Under the pieces are notes generated by a model. That model did not search any database, had not been told where the DNA came from, and was given only the letters and a program-made list of their open reading frames with translations. Positions 35,827-45,226 of a stretch of 64,000 nucleotides of DNA are shown here, one piece after another; position 1 is the stretch's first letter, and every line of letters begins with the position of its first letter. The stretch covers positions 1,364,001 to 1,428,000 of the forward strand of contig CAVYXF010000001.1 in assembly GCA_963772335.1 (NCBI GenBank). Direction: 5' to 3'. This DNA comes from CAVYXF01 sp963772335. Lineage in GTDB: Bacteria > Pseudomonadota > Alphaproteobacteria > Rhizobiales > Rhodomicrobiaceae. The position numbers and the translations under genes were made by a program.

Positions 35827-36525
35827 TTAAGCGCGGATGGTTGCGGCGGTCTGGCCGAACAGGAACTTGCGCGACTCCTCGCTGATCGTCGGCTGGGTGT
35901 TGATTTCCTTCGCCTTAGCATAGGCGCGAATGGTAGCCGGCCGGGCGGCGATGGCGTCGAACCAGCGCTTCAGATGCGGGAAGTCATCGAGGTTCTGGCC
36001 CTGGCGCTCATGCGGCACCGTCCAGGGATAGGAGGCCATGTCGGCAATCGAATATACCCCGGCGATAAATTCACGGTCGGCGAGCCGCTTGTTCAGCACG
36101 GCGTAGAGACGGCCAGTCTCGTTGACATAGCGGTCGATGGCATAAGGGATTTGCTCGGGCGCATATTGCTTGAAATGGTGGTTCTGCCCGGCCATTGGGC
36201 CGAGGCCCGCCATCTGCCAGAACAGCCATTGCAATGTCTCGGTGCGCTCGCGCAAATCGCTGGAGAGGAATTTGCCGGTCTTCTCGGCGAGATAGAGCAG
36301 GATGGCGCCGGACTCAAACACCGGGATTGGGGCGCCGCCTCCGGCTGGATCATTGTCGACGATGGCCGGAATGCGGTTGTTGGGGGAGACGGCGAGGAAG
36401 TCCGAGTTGAACTGCTCGCCTTTGCCGATGTTCACGGGGATGATGCGGTAAGGGAGGCCGGTTTCCTCCAGGAACATGGTAATCTTGTGCCCGTTGGGCG
36501 TGGTCCAATAGTACAGGTCGATCAT
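35827..36525 (-). CDS. Glutathione S-transferase, YfcG-like
   Basis: This 232-residue protein starts MIDLYYWTTPNGHKITMFLE, the hallmark of Nu-class YfcG-like enzymes, which reduce disulfides with glutathione. NNRIPAIVDNDPAGGGAPIP and VFESGAILLYLAEKTGKFL complete the glutathione site; the C-terminal helical domain follows (YNETGRLYAVLN-like region with NKRLADREFIAG). The start overlaps the stop of the TetR gene by 4 bases, so it is translationally coupled to its presumed regulator. Confidence 0.9.
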   Translation of the reverse strand: MIDLYYWTTPNGHKITMFLEETGLPYRIIPVNIGKGEQFNSDFLAVSPNNRIPAIVDNDPAGGGAPIPVFESGAILLYLAEKTGKFLSSDLRERTETLQWLFWQMAGLGPMAGQNHHFKQYAPEQIPYAIDRYVNETGRLYAVLNKRLADREFIAGVYSIADMASYPWTVPHERQGQNLDDFPHLKRWFDAIAARPATIRAYAKAKEINTQPTISEESRKFLFGQTAATIRA

Positions 36526-37136
36526 GCATTGCCTTTCGCGGGGAGGTGATGGGGATCATCGAGGATGGCGAGCGCCGGCCGGACCATGCCTTCGAGCAGA
36601 GTGCGGTCGGCTTTGGTACGGGCCATCACACGAAGGCCGAGCACGACGCCGAGCAACAGCCGGGCCGTGTCCTGCGGATCGAGGTTTGCCGGGATCTCGC
36701 CGCGGTTTTGTCCCGCCTGCAGTTGCTCCCGAAAAAAACTTTCGATTTCCACAAGATGGCCGGCAATGGCGGCGCGCAATTCGCTGTCGTCAGGCGCAAC
36801 CTGCAAAGCCGAGTTGATGATCAGGCAGCCGCGCTTGTCGGGGTCGGCGAGCGAGCCGACAATCAGTTCCTCGAAGAAGCCGTGGATCGCAGCCTTAGGG
36901 GCATTCGCGGCGGTCAGGCGCCGAACGCGCTCATGCAGGAAACGCTCGGCATACCGCTCCAGCACCTGGGCGAACAGCGCGCGCTTGTCGCCGAAGGCGT
37001 TGTAAAGACTTGGACAGTTGAGGCCCATCTCGGCGGCGACATCTCTGACCGATGTGCCCTCCAGACCGTGCTGCCAGAAACATTCAACAGCCGCGTCAAG
37101 CGCTTCGGCTTCATCGAATGTTCGAGGGCGGGCCAT
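36522..37136 (-). CDS. TetR/AcrR-family transcriptional regulator
   Basis: The 204-residue protein has the N-terminal TetR helix-turn-helix (RTFDEAEALDAAVECFWQHG, LEGTSVRDVAAEMGLNCPSL, YNAFGDKRALFAQVL) and a C-terminal ligand-binding domain of the TetR_C type. It is the first gene of a run with the two GSTs, coupled by a 4-base overlap to the first. By family habit it represses its own operon until a small, probably electrophilic, ligand binds. No operator palindrome was identified with confidence upstream. Confidence 0.92.
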   Translation of the reverse strand: MARPRTFDEAEALDAAVECFWQHGLEGTSVRDVAAEMGLNCPSLYNAFGDKRALFAQVLERYAERFLHERVRRLTAANAPKAAIHGFFEELIVGSLADPDKRGCLIINSALQVAPDDSELRAAIAGHLVEIESFFREQLQAGQNRGEIPANLDPQDTARLLLGVVLGLRVMARTKADRTLLEGMVRPALAILDDPHHLPAKGNA

Positions 37137-37248
37137 GAGCAGCTTCCCGACAAAAAGCCGGCGCCATGCAGCGGCGCTCCTCCCGCCGATATACGGAAGT
37201 TTTCTAACAAGCGATACAAAATTTTGTGATGCAGCGCCGGCTCGCCTG

Positions 37249-37896
37249 TCATGCCGCCAACTTCAGTTTACGGAAGCGCACCAGCGTGAACAGCCCGGCA
37301 GGCCAGAGCGGGCGGCGCTCGATGAGCGCCAAGTTTGACCGCCCCATCACCTTCTCAAGCGGGAACAGCGGATGCCAGCCGAGCTGGTCGGCATAGGGCG
37401 CCATCTTGCGCTCCACCCAGCCGCGTATTCCGTGATCCTGGCTGAAGTGGTTGACGATCATCACCTCGCCACCGGGCGTGCAGACCCGCTCCAGCTGCTG
37501 CATGACGCGATCGGGATTGGGCACGACGGTCATCACATACATCGCCGCGACGATGTCGAAGGACTCATCGGCGAAGTCAAGGTGCGCCGCGTCCATCTCG
37601 CGCAGTGCCTCGACGTGGCGGAGGTCTTGCTGGTTGATCCGCTCCTGGGCCTTCGCCAGCATCTCTGGCGACAGGTCGACGCCGGTGATCTTCAGGTAAG
37701 GCGCGTAATGCGGCAGCGACAGGCCGGTGCCCACCCCCACCTCCAGCACCCGCCCGCCGCGGCGCTGATTGATCAAATGCACGGCGGTGCGCCGGCCGCT
37801 ATTGGCGATCAGCCCGAAGGTACTGTCATAGATCGGCGCCCAGCGGCGGTAAGCGTCGCGCACGGCGGCTGTGCTCAGCGTCTTCTGCGCTTCCAC
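37249..37896 (-). CDS. pmtA: Class I SAM-dependent methyltransferase, PmtA-like phospholipid N-methyltransferase
   Basis: The 215-residue protein has the UbiE-like SAM fold: RRWAPIYDSTFGLIANSGRR near the start, motif I VLEVGVGTGLSLPHY, then GVDLSPEMLAKAQERI, FDIVAAMYVMTVVPNPDRVM, and LERVCTPGGEVMIVNHF. This pattern matches the Rhodobacter-type phosphatidylethanolamine N-methyltransferase that makes phosphatidylcholine. The C-terminal region (NLALIERRPLWPAGLFTLVR) is also typical. A UbiE-like enzyme for another substrate is the alternative. It has no obvious operon partner. Confidence 0.82.
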   Translation of the reverse strand: MEAQKTLSTAAVRDAYRRWAPIYDSTFGLIANSGRRTAVHLINQRRGGRVLEVGVGTGLSLPHYAPYLKITGVDLSPEMLAKAQERINQQDLRHVEALREMDAAHLDFADESFDIVAAMYVMTVVPNPDRVMQQLERVCTPGGEVMIVNHFSQDHGIRGWVERKMAPYADQLGWHPLFPLEKVMGRSNLALIERRPLWPAGLFTLVRFRKLKLAA

Positions 37897-38252
37897 TCTG
37901 CTACTCCTTCCGGGATACCCCGGGGCTTAACGATTTTCGGCGTCCGGTGGTTGCAAGGGGTTTTCTTGCGCTTGCAGCTGGCCCATCTCGCGCCGCCTGG
38001 CCGCTCGTGCAACAGGGGGAAATCTGAACGCCAGACTTCGGCCATTATTCCCCCTATGAACAAGACAATTTAGTGGAGTTAATCAACGAAATTGTGGAGT
38101 GGATCGCTGCGGCCAAAGCGACCGAATCGGGAGAAGTCGTTGTCGCGGAAAAGGAATTGGTGATTTCCGCTCCTGTGGCGGCGATGCCGCTGATAGGACA
38201 GAATCGTGCTCTCATGATGACTGCATCGCGGAGGTTCATCACGTTAGCGTCC
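37897..38252. other. Intergenic stretch with one doubtful short frame
   Basis: Upstream of pmtA lies its promoter. A plus-strand frame from 38073 could give 80 residues (start GTG, MELINEIVEWIAAAKATESG), but it runs into a repeated palindromic element and has no recognised relatives, so I do not call it a gene. Confidence 0.4.
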
Positions 38253-38315
38253 CGTCCGCAATTGTCGGCTACGGACCGAGCCCGGAATTGGTTGGCAATC
38301 GCAGGGCCACACTAG
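38253..38315. repeat. Dispersed palindromic element, copy A
   Basis: The segment starts around GTCCGCAATTG, contains CGGCTAC and GGCAATCGC, and ends GGGCCACACTAG. It aligns end to end with 52509-52574, which carries the same landmarks (CTCGCAATTG, GGGCTAC, GGCAATTGCG, GCGCCACACTAG). It abuts the next element by sharing the CTAG. Confidence 0.75.
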
Positions 38316-38386
38316 TGGTCCGATTCCGGCATTTGCATCCCCTTGCAGCACGCTCGAAGCAAATGCCGGAATCAAAGGACCACTAG
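38312..38386. repeat. Palindromic CTAG-ended element 1
   Basis: CTAGTGGTCC at 38312 pairs with GGACCACTAG ending at 38386. Inner arms are ATTCCGGCATTTGC and GCAAATGCCGGAAT, giving an almost perfect hairpin of about 75 bases. It has no coding capacity. This resembles small non-autonomous palindromic elements of Rhizobiales. Confidence 0.85.
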
Positions 38387-38399
38387 CAACTTTATGATT

Positions 38400-38476
38400 C
38401 TAGTGGAGCTTTGAATTTGACATTTGAGCGTGAGCTCGCGGCAGATGGAACTCAAATGTCAAATTCGCTCCACTAG
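38400..38476. repeat. Palindromic CTAG-ended element 2, overlapping the mnmA stop codon
   Basis: CTAGTGGAGC at 38400 pairs with GCTCCACTAG ending at 38476; inner arms are GAATTTGACATTTGAG and CTCAAATGTCAAATTC. It forms a near-perfect hairpin of 77 bases. The mnmA stop (38473-38475) lies inside the terminal CTAG. Confidence 0.85.
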
Positions 38477-39663
38477 GCGCGTTTGATCCAACCGCCCCCA
38501 AGCACACGCGCTCTCGGCTCACCGCTGTCGTAGAGCACACAGGCCTGTCCGGGGGCGATGCCGCTCTCGCCTTCGCTCAGCCGCACGAACGCTGCACCGC
38601 CATCAATGAAAAGTCTTGCCGGCTGCAGCGGCTGGGTCGAGCGCACCCGCGCCCAGACGGCGAGCCCCTCGGCGGGAATGTTGTCGAGCGCGACGTCGCC
38701 CAGCCAGTTCACATCACGCAGCGCGACGGTGTGAGTGAGCAGCGCCTCGCGCGGGCCGACGATCACACGCCGACTCTCCGGATCGAGTCTGACCACGAAC
38801 AGCGGTGCGCCTTCTGCGATGCCGAGGCGACGGCGCTGGCCGATGGTGTAGTGGATGATGCCCTTATGCTCGCCTATTACCCGCCCGTCGACATGCAGGA
38901 TGTTTCCGGGCTCGGCGGCGTTCGGATGCAGCCGCTCGACAACCTGCGTATAGCGCCCAGTTGGCACGAAGCAGATGTCCTGGCTGTCCGGCTTGTCGGC
39001 AATTGCAAGACCCAGCTCGGAGGCGAGCCGGCGCGTCTCCTCCTTGCGCAAATTGCCAAGCGGGAAGCGTAGGAAGGCGAGCTGCTCGCGGGTGGTGGCG
39101 AACAGGAAATGACTCTGGTCGCGGCTCTCGTCAGCGGCGCGAACAAGCTCCCAGCCGCCGGCACCCGGCCGGCTTGCCACGTAATGGCCGGTCGCCATCA
39201 CATCGGCGCTGAGGTCGCGCGCGGTCTCGAGCAGGTCCTTGAACTTGATCGACTGATTGCAGGCCACGCAGGGAATCGGCGTCTCGCCAGAGCGATAGCT
39301 GTCGGCGAATGGCACAATCACGGCAGCGCGGAACCGCTCCTGATAGTTCAGCACATAATGCGGGATGCCGATCCGGGCCGCGACGGCACGCGCATCATGA
39401 ATGTCCTGGCCCGCACAGCAGGCGCCCTTGCGCCGGATCGCCTCGCCGTGATCGTAGAGCTGCAGCGTGATGCCGAGCACGTCATAGCCCTCGCGCGTGA
39501 GCATGGCGGCGACCACCGAGGAATCCACCCCTCCCGACATGGCGACGACCACACGCGTTTCAGCCGGCGCTTTCGGCAGCATCAGGCTATTCAGGCCATG
39601 TGCCGAGGTCTCGCCGCCAACGGGGGCGCCAGAAAAAGCGGCTATGGGCGGGTTATGCGTCAT
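38473..39663 (-). CDS. mnmA: tRNA-specific 2-thiouridylase MnmA
   Basis: MnmA thiolates U34 of Lys, Glu and Gln tRNAs. The 396-residue protein has the PP-loop VVVAMSGGVDSSVVAAMLTR, the catalytic Cys region PCVACNQSIKFKDLLETARD, a KPDSQDICFVPTGRY motif and HKGIIHYTIGQRRRLGI. The second catalytic Cys is in SQDICF. A PP-loop at residue 41 suggests the extended start (ATG 39663) or one at about 39582 (MLPKAPAE). The stop codon sits in the end of a palindromic repeat, so the last residues may have been set by that insertion. Confidence 0.95.
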   Translation of the reverse strand: MTHNPPIAAFSGAPVGGETSAHGLNSLMLPKAPAETRVVVAMSGGVDSSVVAAMLTREGYDVLGITLQLYDHGEAIRRKGACCAGQDIHDARAVAARIGIPHYVLNYQERFRAAVIVPFADSYRSGETPIPCVACNQSIKFKDLLETARDLSADVMATGHYVASRPGAGGWELVRAADESRDQSHFLFATTREQLAFLRFPLGNLRKEETRRLASELGLAIADKPDSQDICFVPTGRYTQVVERLHPNAAEPGNILHVDGRVIGEHKGIIHYTIGQRRRLGIAEGAPLFVVRLDPESRRVIVGPREALLTHTVALRDVNWLGDVALDNIPAEGLAVWARVRSTQPLQPARLFIDGGAAFVRLSEGESGIAPGQACVLYDSGEPRARVLGGGWIKRA

Positions 39664-39745
39664 TCCCTCAGCTTGGTGCGATGTTCATGGCGGGATTGGC
39701 CCCGCGCGTCACAATATAGAGATGCACGTGCAGTCGGCAAGGCGA

Positions 39746-40429
39746 TCAGCCCGCGACGAAGGTCACAAGGTCATCGAGAGACCGCCCTTGTGCGCTGGGC
39801 TGAACGCCCAACCGCTCGGCCGGCACTCCCGCGCGATTGACCCAGAAGGTGGTGTAGCCGAACCAGGTGGCGCCGCAGATATCCCAGTTGTTCGACGACA
39901 CGAACAGGATCTCCTGCGCCGGGCAGCCGAAGGCATCCGGCCCAAGCTGATAGGCTTCGGGCGCGGTCTTGAAACGGCGTACCTGATCAGCGCTGAGAAC
40001 ATGATCGAAAATCCCCTCCATCCCGGCCGCGGAAATCGCGCTGGCGATCATCTTGGGCGTGCCGTTGGACAGGATCGCGAGCGGCAGGCCCCGTTGCTTG
40101 AGGCTGCTGAGCGCCGCCCGGTTCTCAGGGAAGGCGGTGAGCTCGGCGTATTGCATCATCAGACGCTCTCTGTGAGCCTGCGTCAGCTCCAGTCCGAGCC
40201 GTTCGCAGGCGAAAGCAAGCGCATCGCCCGTCACCTGCCAGAAATCGGCATAGCGGCCGCTGAGCGTGCGAATGCGCGTATACTCCATCTGCCGGTCGCG
40301 CCAAAGCTCGGCCAACCTTGCGCCGGAGGCAGGGAACAGCTTCTCTGCCAGCGCACCGACCGAATACACATCGAACAGCGTGCCATAAGCATCGAAGGCG
40401 ATTGCTTTGATGGTCGGTCGATCGGCCAT
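39746..40429 (-). CDS. Haloacid dehalogenase, type II (HAD superfamily)
   Basis: This 227-residue protein is close to L-2-haloacid dehalogenases, which hydrolyse 2-haloalkanoic acids to hydroxyacids. The nucleophile Asp is in IKAIAFDAYGTLFDVYSVG. Motif II is AILSNGTPKMI, followed by the Lys in VRRFKTAPEAYQLGPDAFG and the SSNNWDICGATWFGYTTFWV region that marks type II enzymes. The ATG at 40429 gives the family start; an upstream start would add 23 residues. The natural substrate may differ. A second dehalogenase-like hydrolase lies at 48723-49628. Confidence 0.9.
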   Translation of the reverse strand: MADRPTIKAIAFDAYGTLFDVYSVGALAEKLFPASGARLAELWRDRQMEYTRIRTLSGRYADFWQVTGDALAFACERLGLELTQAHRERLMMQYAELTAFPENRAALSSLKQRGLPLAILSNGTPKMIASAISAAGMEGIFDHVLSADQVRRFKTAPEAYQLGPDAFGCPAQEILFVSSNNWDICGATWFGYTTFWVNRAGVPAERLGVQPSAQGRSLDDLVTFVAG

Positions 40430-40569
40430 GGGTGGATTATCCTTTCGTAGCGGGTGTGTCGTGGATCTGCAGCGCGCGATCCTTCCCCGCAATATCAATC
40501 TTTGGCATAAAAGCTCATGGCCAAGAACCCACCAATCAGACCCGGCGATCTATTCACCGCGCCACTTTC

Positions 40570-41232
40570 CTAAACACCTCCGGCTTCCGCGCCGTCCGGC
40601 ATCCGCTGTGAGCGCTGTTCGCTGGCAATCAGCTGTGCCTTGACCAGATAGCGCAGCGGCCCCCGCCCGGTAGACCCGAACGGATAGCAGGTGGACAGCA
40701 CCAGCCAGCGGCCGGTCGCATGCGGATCGACCCCGCTCTTGTCCCAGGGCACAACCTCCGTCCCGCTGATACGAAACCACAAGGTGACGCCGTCGCTCCG
40801 CGTCACCTGGATCTCATCGCCGGCACGGGCCTCGGCGAGCGCGCTGAAATGGGTATCGCGATGAGCGGCGATCACCGACGTGCCCTCCTCGCCCGGCGCC
40901 GGCGTGCCTTCCAGATGCCCCGGCCCGAAGGCCAGCGCCTGGCCGCTGCCGCCTTCCAGTACAATGGCGTCGAGCCCGAGGCGCGCCATCTCGACGCGCG
41001 CGACAGGCCAGGTATCTGCCCAGGACCAAGGCTTGACCGGCGCACCCTCGGCGAGGCTTTGGGCGAAGGCCCGCTCCAGGAGGATCTGTGCCAGGATCGC
41101 CTTGGCGTGGATGGCAAGGCCCTGGCCGACATAGGCGAGGCCCAGCGCGCCGAAAAGCAGGGCTGCTGCCAATGGCAGCAGCCCGCGCGCGGCACCGTCC
41201 CGATTGAGCTGGGGGATGGCTCTGACGGTCAT
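40570..41232 (-). CDS. Class GN (Gram-negative) sortase
   Basis: This transpeptidase would cut a sorting signal in its partner protein and join it to an amine acceptor. The 220-residue protein has one N-terminal membrane segment (LLPLAAALLFGALGLAYVGQ), then the sortase beta-barrel with the His in TSVIAAHRDTHFSAL, the catalytic Cys in LVLSTCYPFGSTG near residue 182, and the Arg in GRGPLRYLVKAQ. These match the class GN sortases of Proteobacteria. It starts just after the stop of the VIT/VWA gene, whose C-terminus carries an LPQTA signal. The ATG at 41232 follows GTGGGAG; an in-frame ATG at 41247 overlaps the upstream gene. Confidence 0.92.
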   Translation of the reverse strand: MTVRAIPQLNRDGAARGLLPLAAALLFGALGLAYVGQGLAIHAKAILAQILLERAFAQSLAEGAPVKPWSWADTWPVARVEMARLGLDAIVLEGGSGQALAFGPGHLEGTPAPGEEGTSVIAAHRDTHFSALAEARAGDEIQVTRSDGVTLWFRISGTEVVPWDKSGVDPHATGRWLVLSTCYPFGSTGRGPLRYLVKAQLIASEQRSQRMPDGAEAGGV

Positions 41233-41237
41233 CGCGC

Positions 41238-43494
41238 TTACTCCCACTCCACCCGGGCACTGCGCTGGCTCCTCAAGCCGAACAGTGTCAGGATGAAGCT
41301 AACCAGTAACAGGATCAGGCCGCGCCAGAGCAGTAAGCCGGCATTGGTCGCGGTCTGCGGCAGCGCCACGCCGGCGGCCGGCTGTGCGGCTTTGGTCGTG
41401 GCCGAGGTCGGCTGATTGGCAACGGCGATGGCCTGGACGAGGCTTGCATCCTGCAGCAGCGGCGCCTGCATGTCCGGAACCTCACGCGGCTGACCGTCGA
41501 TCGGCTGCCCGCCGGCTGGATGCTGCTCGCCGAACACCTTGTCGAAGTCCCAGCCAGCGGGAAGGTTGAGCGGCACGTCGGCCCGGGTGAGCGGTGTGCC
41601 CGCCGGGCGGCTCGGCGTTTTGTCGACAGCAACGAGGCTGGTCACCCGGGTGAGGAGGCTATGCTCCAGCGCCAGGTCGAGGATGCGCTTGTCGGCATCG
41701 ACGCGGGATACATTGCCCAGGATCGCGCTGACCTCGGCGTCGGAGATGCGCGCCCGCGCCCAGTATTTCGAGATGCCGGCGCCTTCAGCCGCCTTATCGA
41801 CCGGCAGAGTGACTTGCCAAGGCTGGTCGCCGATATTGCCGGAGATGGTCATGGTACCGCTCATCGCGGCGACCTTGGCGGCGAGCGTCAGCGGTTCGCC
41901 GGCATAGAGGTCCGGCATGACTTTCGGGCGTCACGTCCACACCGCTTTCGGAGAACTTCACCGCAAGGTCGGTCACCACCGGTTTCTCCAGCTTGGCGAA
42001 CAGTGAGCGCATCCGCTCCTCGACCTGGGCGGTCGAGCCGATATAGCTGTAGCTGCCCCGGCCGAGCTCGGCGGCGCGGGTCATGAGATGCGAATTCGGC
42101 GCCGAGCCGATGCCGACCATGAACACCCGTGAGCGGCCAAGGCCGGCTGTGATGATGTCGAACAGGTCATTCTCATTGCTGATGGCGCCATCGGTCAGGA
42201 ACACCACCTGCCGCAGGCGCGAGGCATCGCCGGTATCGTCCTGGAGCGCGGCGCGCATGGCCGGAGCCATCACCGTGCCGCCGTTCGCCTGCAGGGCGGA
42301 GACGAACGCCTTGGCCTTGCCGATATTTTCGCGGTCGCCGGCGACCAAGGTGGGGAACACCGTCTCCATCGTGTCGTCGAAGCGCACGATGTTGAAGCGG
42401 TCGCCGGGGTTCAGCCGCCCGAGCGCATAGAGCAGGCTCGCCTTGGCCTGCTCGATCGAGGTGCCGCCCATCGAGCCGGAATTGTCGATGACGAACACGA
42501 TATCGCGCGGCGCGGGCTTCTCGCTGGCCGGCATGGTCGGCGGGGTTACGAAGGCGAGCAGATAATTGCCGCCAGGGGTGGTCTCGCGGAAGAGGCCCGC
42601 TTGCGGCATTGCGGTCTTTGCCTGCCAGGTCAGCTCGAAATCCTTGTCCGCCGGCACTGCGCCGCCGAGCTTGATCTCGCGGCTGTCCTCGCTGACCGCG
42701 TCCATGAGGATCGGGTGATGATGGCTCTTCACCTCGCCGAGTGGGAAGCCGGCATTGAGATGCACGGCGAGCGTCACCGGATTGGTCGGCGGGCTGACGC
42801 GTGGATCGAGCACCGGCGCCTCGACCGGCTGGTTGTCGGGCGTCGCCTCCGATGCCTTGCCCCAGCCCTCAGCGCCGAAATCGACGGTCTGCATGACCGG
42901 CGGCTTCGGCGTATAACGTGGTGCCACGACGAGCGGCACACGCAGAGCAAACTCACCGCCAGACTGTTTCACTGCCTCCTGATATTCGATCTGGATGATC
43001 ACCATCTCGCGCGGCCCGATATTGGCGACCGAATTGGTGAACATGTTCGGGCGGTGCTGCTCGAGGAGGCTCGCCTTCTTGCCCTCGGCCTTGGCCCGCT
43101 CATAAATCTGCTTCGCCTCGAGCCGCTCCTTGATCTCGCCGATGATCACCCGTTCGCCGATCACCATCTTCAGGCTATCGACGGCAGAATCCTCCGGCAT
43201 CGGGAACAGATACACGCCCTCGATCCAGCCATCGGTCGGGTTGAAGAAATGCTGGGTGACGCGAGTGCGCGCGGTGGGGCCGGAGACGGTGATGTCCACA
43301 TCGGTGCCGACGATCGGCGCGGCGACGAACTTGCCTTCCTCCTGCGCCTTGAGCAGCAGCGTGCCCGAATGCACCTCGTTGGGGTTGACGAATGGCGCCG
43401 CAAAGGCGGCCCCGCCCATCGTCGCGGCGAGAAACAAGGCGGCGAGTTGCATCGCGCGCCCAATGTGTTTATGGAAAATCTTAAAGCCGATCAT
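41238..43494 (-). pseudogene. Dedicated sortase target protein with VIT and VWA domains, split by a single-base frameshift
   Basis: The first frame (43494-41794) has a signal peptide (MQLAALFLAATMGGAAFA), a VIT domain at about 45-190 (RVTQHFFNPTDGWIEGVYLF, GEIKERLEAKQIYERAKAEG) and a VWA domain at about 330-500 with the metal site FVIDNSGSMGG. The second (41918-41238) has the C-terminal region ending in GVALPQTATNAG, a membrane segment and a basic tail: a sortase sorting signal. Removing one C from the GCCCG at about 41930 joins them as VDVTPKVMPDLYAGEPL, a 751-residue protein; the total length is 3n+1. Together with the sortase this is the known proteobacterial dedicated sortase system. A sequence error is likely. 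Confidence 0.9.
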
Positions 43495-43654
43495 CGCCCT
43501 AGGCTCCTTTGCTCACCCGATCACCATCGCTTCTGGCTTGTCTTGAGCTTTCTCGTAGCGGAGCGTTCTTTTCGAGCGTCTTTGTCTTGATTGTTCGGCA
43601 AACACCCGTCTTCATCCGTCAGGAAAAGCTTGCATCCGCCAAGAATTTACGGAA

Positions 43655-44458
43655 ATGTCCGGTTTTGTACGGGCCCTGCCGGGTGCTGAGGGAATGTCAC
43701 GCCGCGCCGAACAAAGTCTCGCTGAAGACGAAAGTCGCGTTGCCGCCAGTTTGATCATCGAAGAGCTGGCGCGGCGGCGAATCACGCGCCAGCATTTGGC
43801 CGAGCTGGCCAGGATCAGCCTTTCGACACTGGAGAAGACGCTGTCCGGGCGCAGGCCCTTCACGCTCGCGACTATGGTGCGGCTGGAGGAGGCGCTCGGC
43901 ATCTCGCTGAGGGGAAAGAACAGCACGCCGGTCCCCGAGATTGTGCCAGGTCTCGCGCCCGACGGGCTCGGCTCCTATTCCCGCCCTGCGGTCGCCTGGA
44001 TGGAGGGGGACTATCTCACGCTACGTCCGTCCTTCAGCGAGCCGAAGGCGATTTACGCCTATCTGACGCAAATCCGCTGGGACGCGACCGCATCGAGCCT
44101 AGTTTTCAATGAGTTGGAGCGCATCGACAGCGAATATACGCAAGGCGGCGTGATCTCGGCGCCGCATCAGTCCGGCCATGTCTATCTGGTGACCAACCGC
44201 CATGGCCAATACCGCCTGGTCATCGTGGCGCGTCCAACCATCAAGGGCGAGATGCACGGCATCCTGGCCACGCTCCAGGTCGGGCGCGGCTCGCAGCTCA
44301 CGCCCGTGGCGACGCCGATCGTGCTGGTGCCGTCCAAGGCGGTGGCCCGCCCGGCCTTTGGGCTTATCAAAGCCACCCATGAATGCTATGGCGCCTATCG
44401 CGGGTTCCTGAAGCGCACCGTGGAGGAGCCCTTCGCCCTGTTCATGACCGGCCAATGA
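43655..44458 (+). CDS. XRE-type helix-turn-helix transcriptional regulator
   Basis: This 267-residue protein has a Cro/C1-type HTH near residues 30-90 (LARRRITRQHLAELARISLS, TLEKTLSGRRPFTLATMVRL) and a C-terminal domain of unknown fold (VAWMEGDYLTLRPSFSEPKA, QYRLVIVARPTIKGEMHGIL) that may sense a ligand. It is divergent from the sortase target with about 160 bp between the starts, so it may control that operon. An in-frame ATG at 43694 is an alternative start. Confidence 0.82.
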   Translation: MSGFVRALPGAEGMSRRAEQSLAEDESRVAASLIIEELARRRITRQHLAELARISLSTLEKTLSGRRPFTLATMVRLEEALGISLRGKNSTPVPEIVPGLAPDGLGSYSRPAVAWMEGDYLTLRPSFSEPKAIYAYLTQIRWDATASSLVFNELERIDSEYTQGGVISAPHQSGHVYLVTNRHGQYRLVIVARPTIKGEMHGILATLQVGRGSQLTPVATPIVLVPSKAVARPAFGLIKATHECYGAYRGFLKRTVEEPFALFMTGQ

Positions 44459-44599
44459 AGCGTGAGTTCGGCAATCCAGTGCGATGAGGTCTATGGAGCA
44501 GCTGACGGTTCTGTGCTCTTGCATGAACGGCGGGGCTATGAAATTCCTTTGCAGAGGGGCAGAATGCCTGTCTAAGCCACAAGCCTCAGGACAACACCA

Positions 44600-45214
44600 A
44601 TGCGCCTCCTCCCTGCGCTGTTCGCCATTGCATTCGCGGCTCTTTCTCTCAGCGCGTCGGCTGAAACCCCGAAAACGGCGCAGGCGATTTTTGCCGGCGG
44701 CTGCTTCTGGTGCATGGAGCCGCCTTTCGACAAGACCGAGGGCGTGATCTCGACGACATCGGGCTATTCAGGGGGCGATCAGCCGAACCCGACCTATCAT
44801 GAGGTGTCCTCGGGCACGACCGGCCACTACGAGGTGGTGCGGGTGGAATATGACCCGGCCAAGGTGAGCTATCAGAAGCTCCTCGACATCTACTGGCACA
44901 ATATTGACCCGTTCGACGCGCGCGGCCAGTTCTGCGACGAGGGTCCGCAATACCGGTCAGTGATCTTTTATGGCGACGACGAGGAAAAACGCCTTGCCGA
45001 GGGGTCGAAAGCCGAGCTGGAGGCGAGCAAACGCTTTAAAGAGCCGATCGTAACGCAAATCCTGCCGGCCAAAGCCTTCTATCCGGCGGAGAATTACCAC
45101 CAGGATTATTATTTGAAGAATCCGCTGAAATACAAATTCTATCGGTTCAACTGCCGCCGTGACGCGCGTCTCGATGAAGTCTGGGGCGCCGACCGTCAGC
45201 AAGCCGGCCATTAA
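44600..45214 (+). CDS. msrA: Peptide methionine sulfoxide reductase MsrA, exported
   Basis: MsrA reduces the S-form of methionine sulfoxide in proteins. The catalytic GCFWCMEPPFDKTEGV motif is present near residue 33, followed by YSGGDQPNPTYHEVSSGTTGH and the resolving-site region with NYHQDYYLKNPLKYKFY. A signal peptide (MRLLPALFAIAFAALSLSAS) shows it acts in the periplasm. Length (204) fits. It is convergent with the DUF2093 gene. Confidence 0.95.
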   Translation: MRLLPALFAIAFAALSLSASAETPKTAQAIFAGGCFWCMEPPFDKTEGVISTTSGYSGGDQPNPTYHEVSSGTTGHYEVVRVEYDPAKVSYQKLLDIYWHNIDPFDARGQFCDEGPQYRSVIFYGDDEEKRLAEGSKAELEASKRFKEPIVTQILPAKAFYPAENYHQDYYLKNPLKYKFYRFNCRRDARLDEVWGADRQQAGH

Positions 45215-45226
45215 GGCACTGGCGCC

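Noticed and set aside
38073..38315. Possible 80-residue gene before the palindromic repeats
   Set aside because: GTG start, no ribosome site of note, no family, and the last 60 bases are a dispersed repeat.
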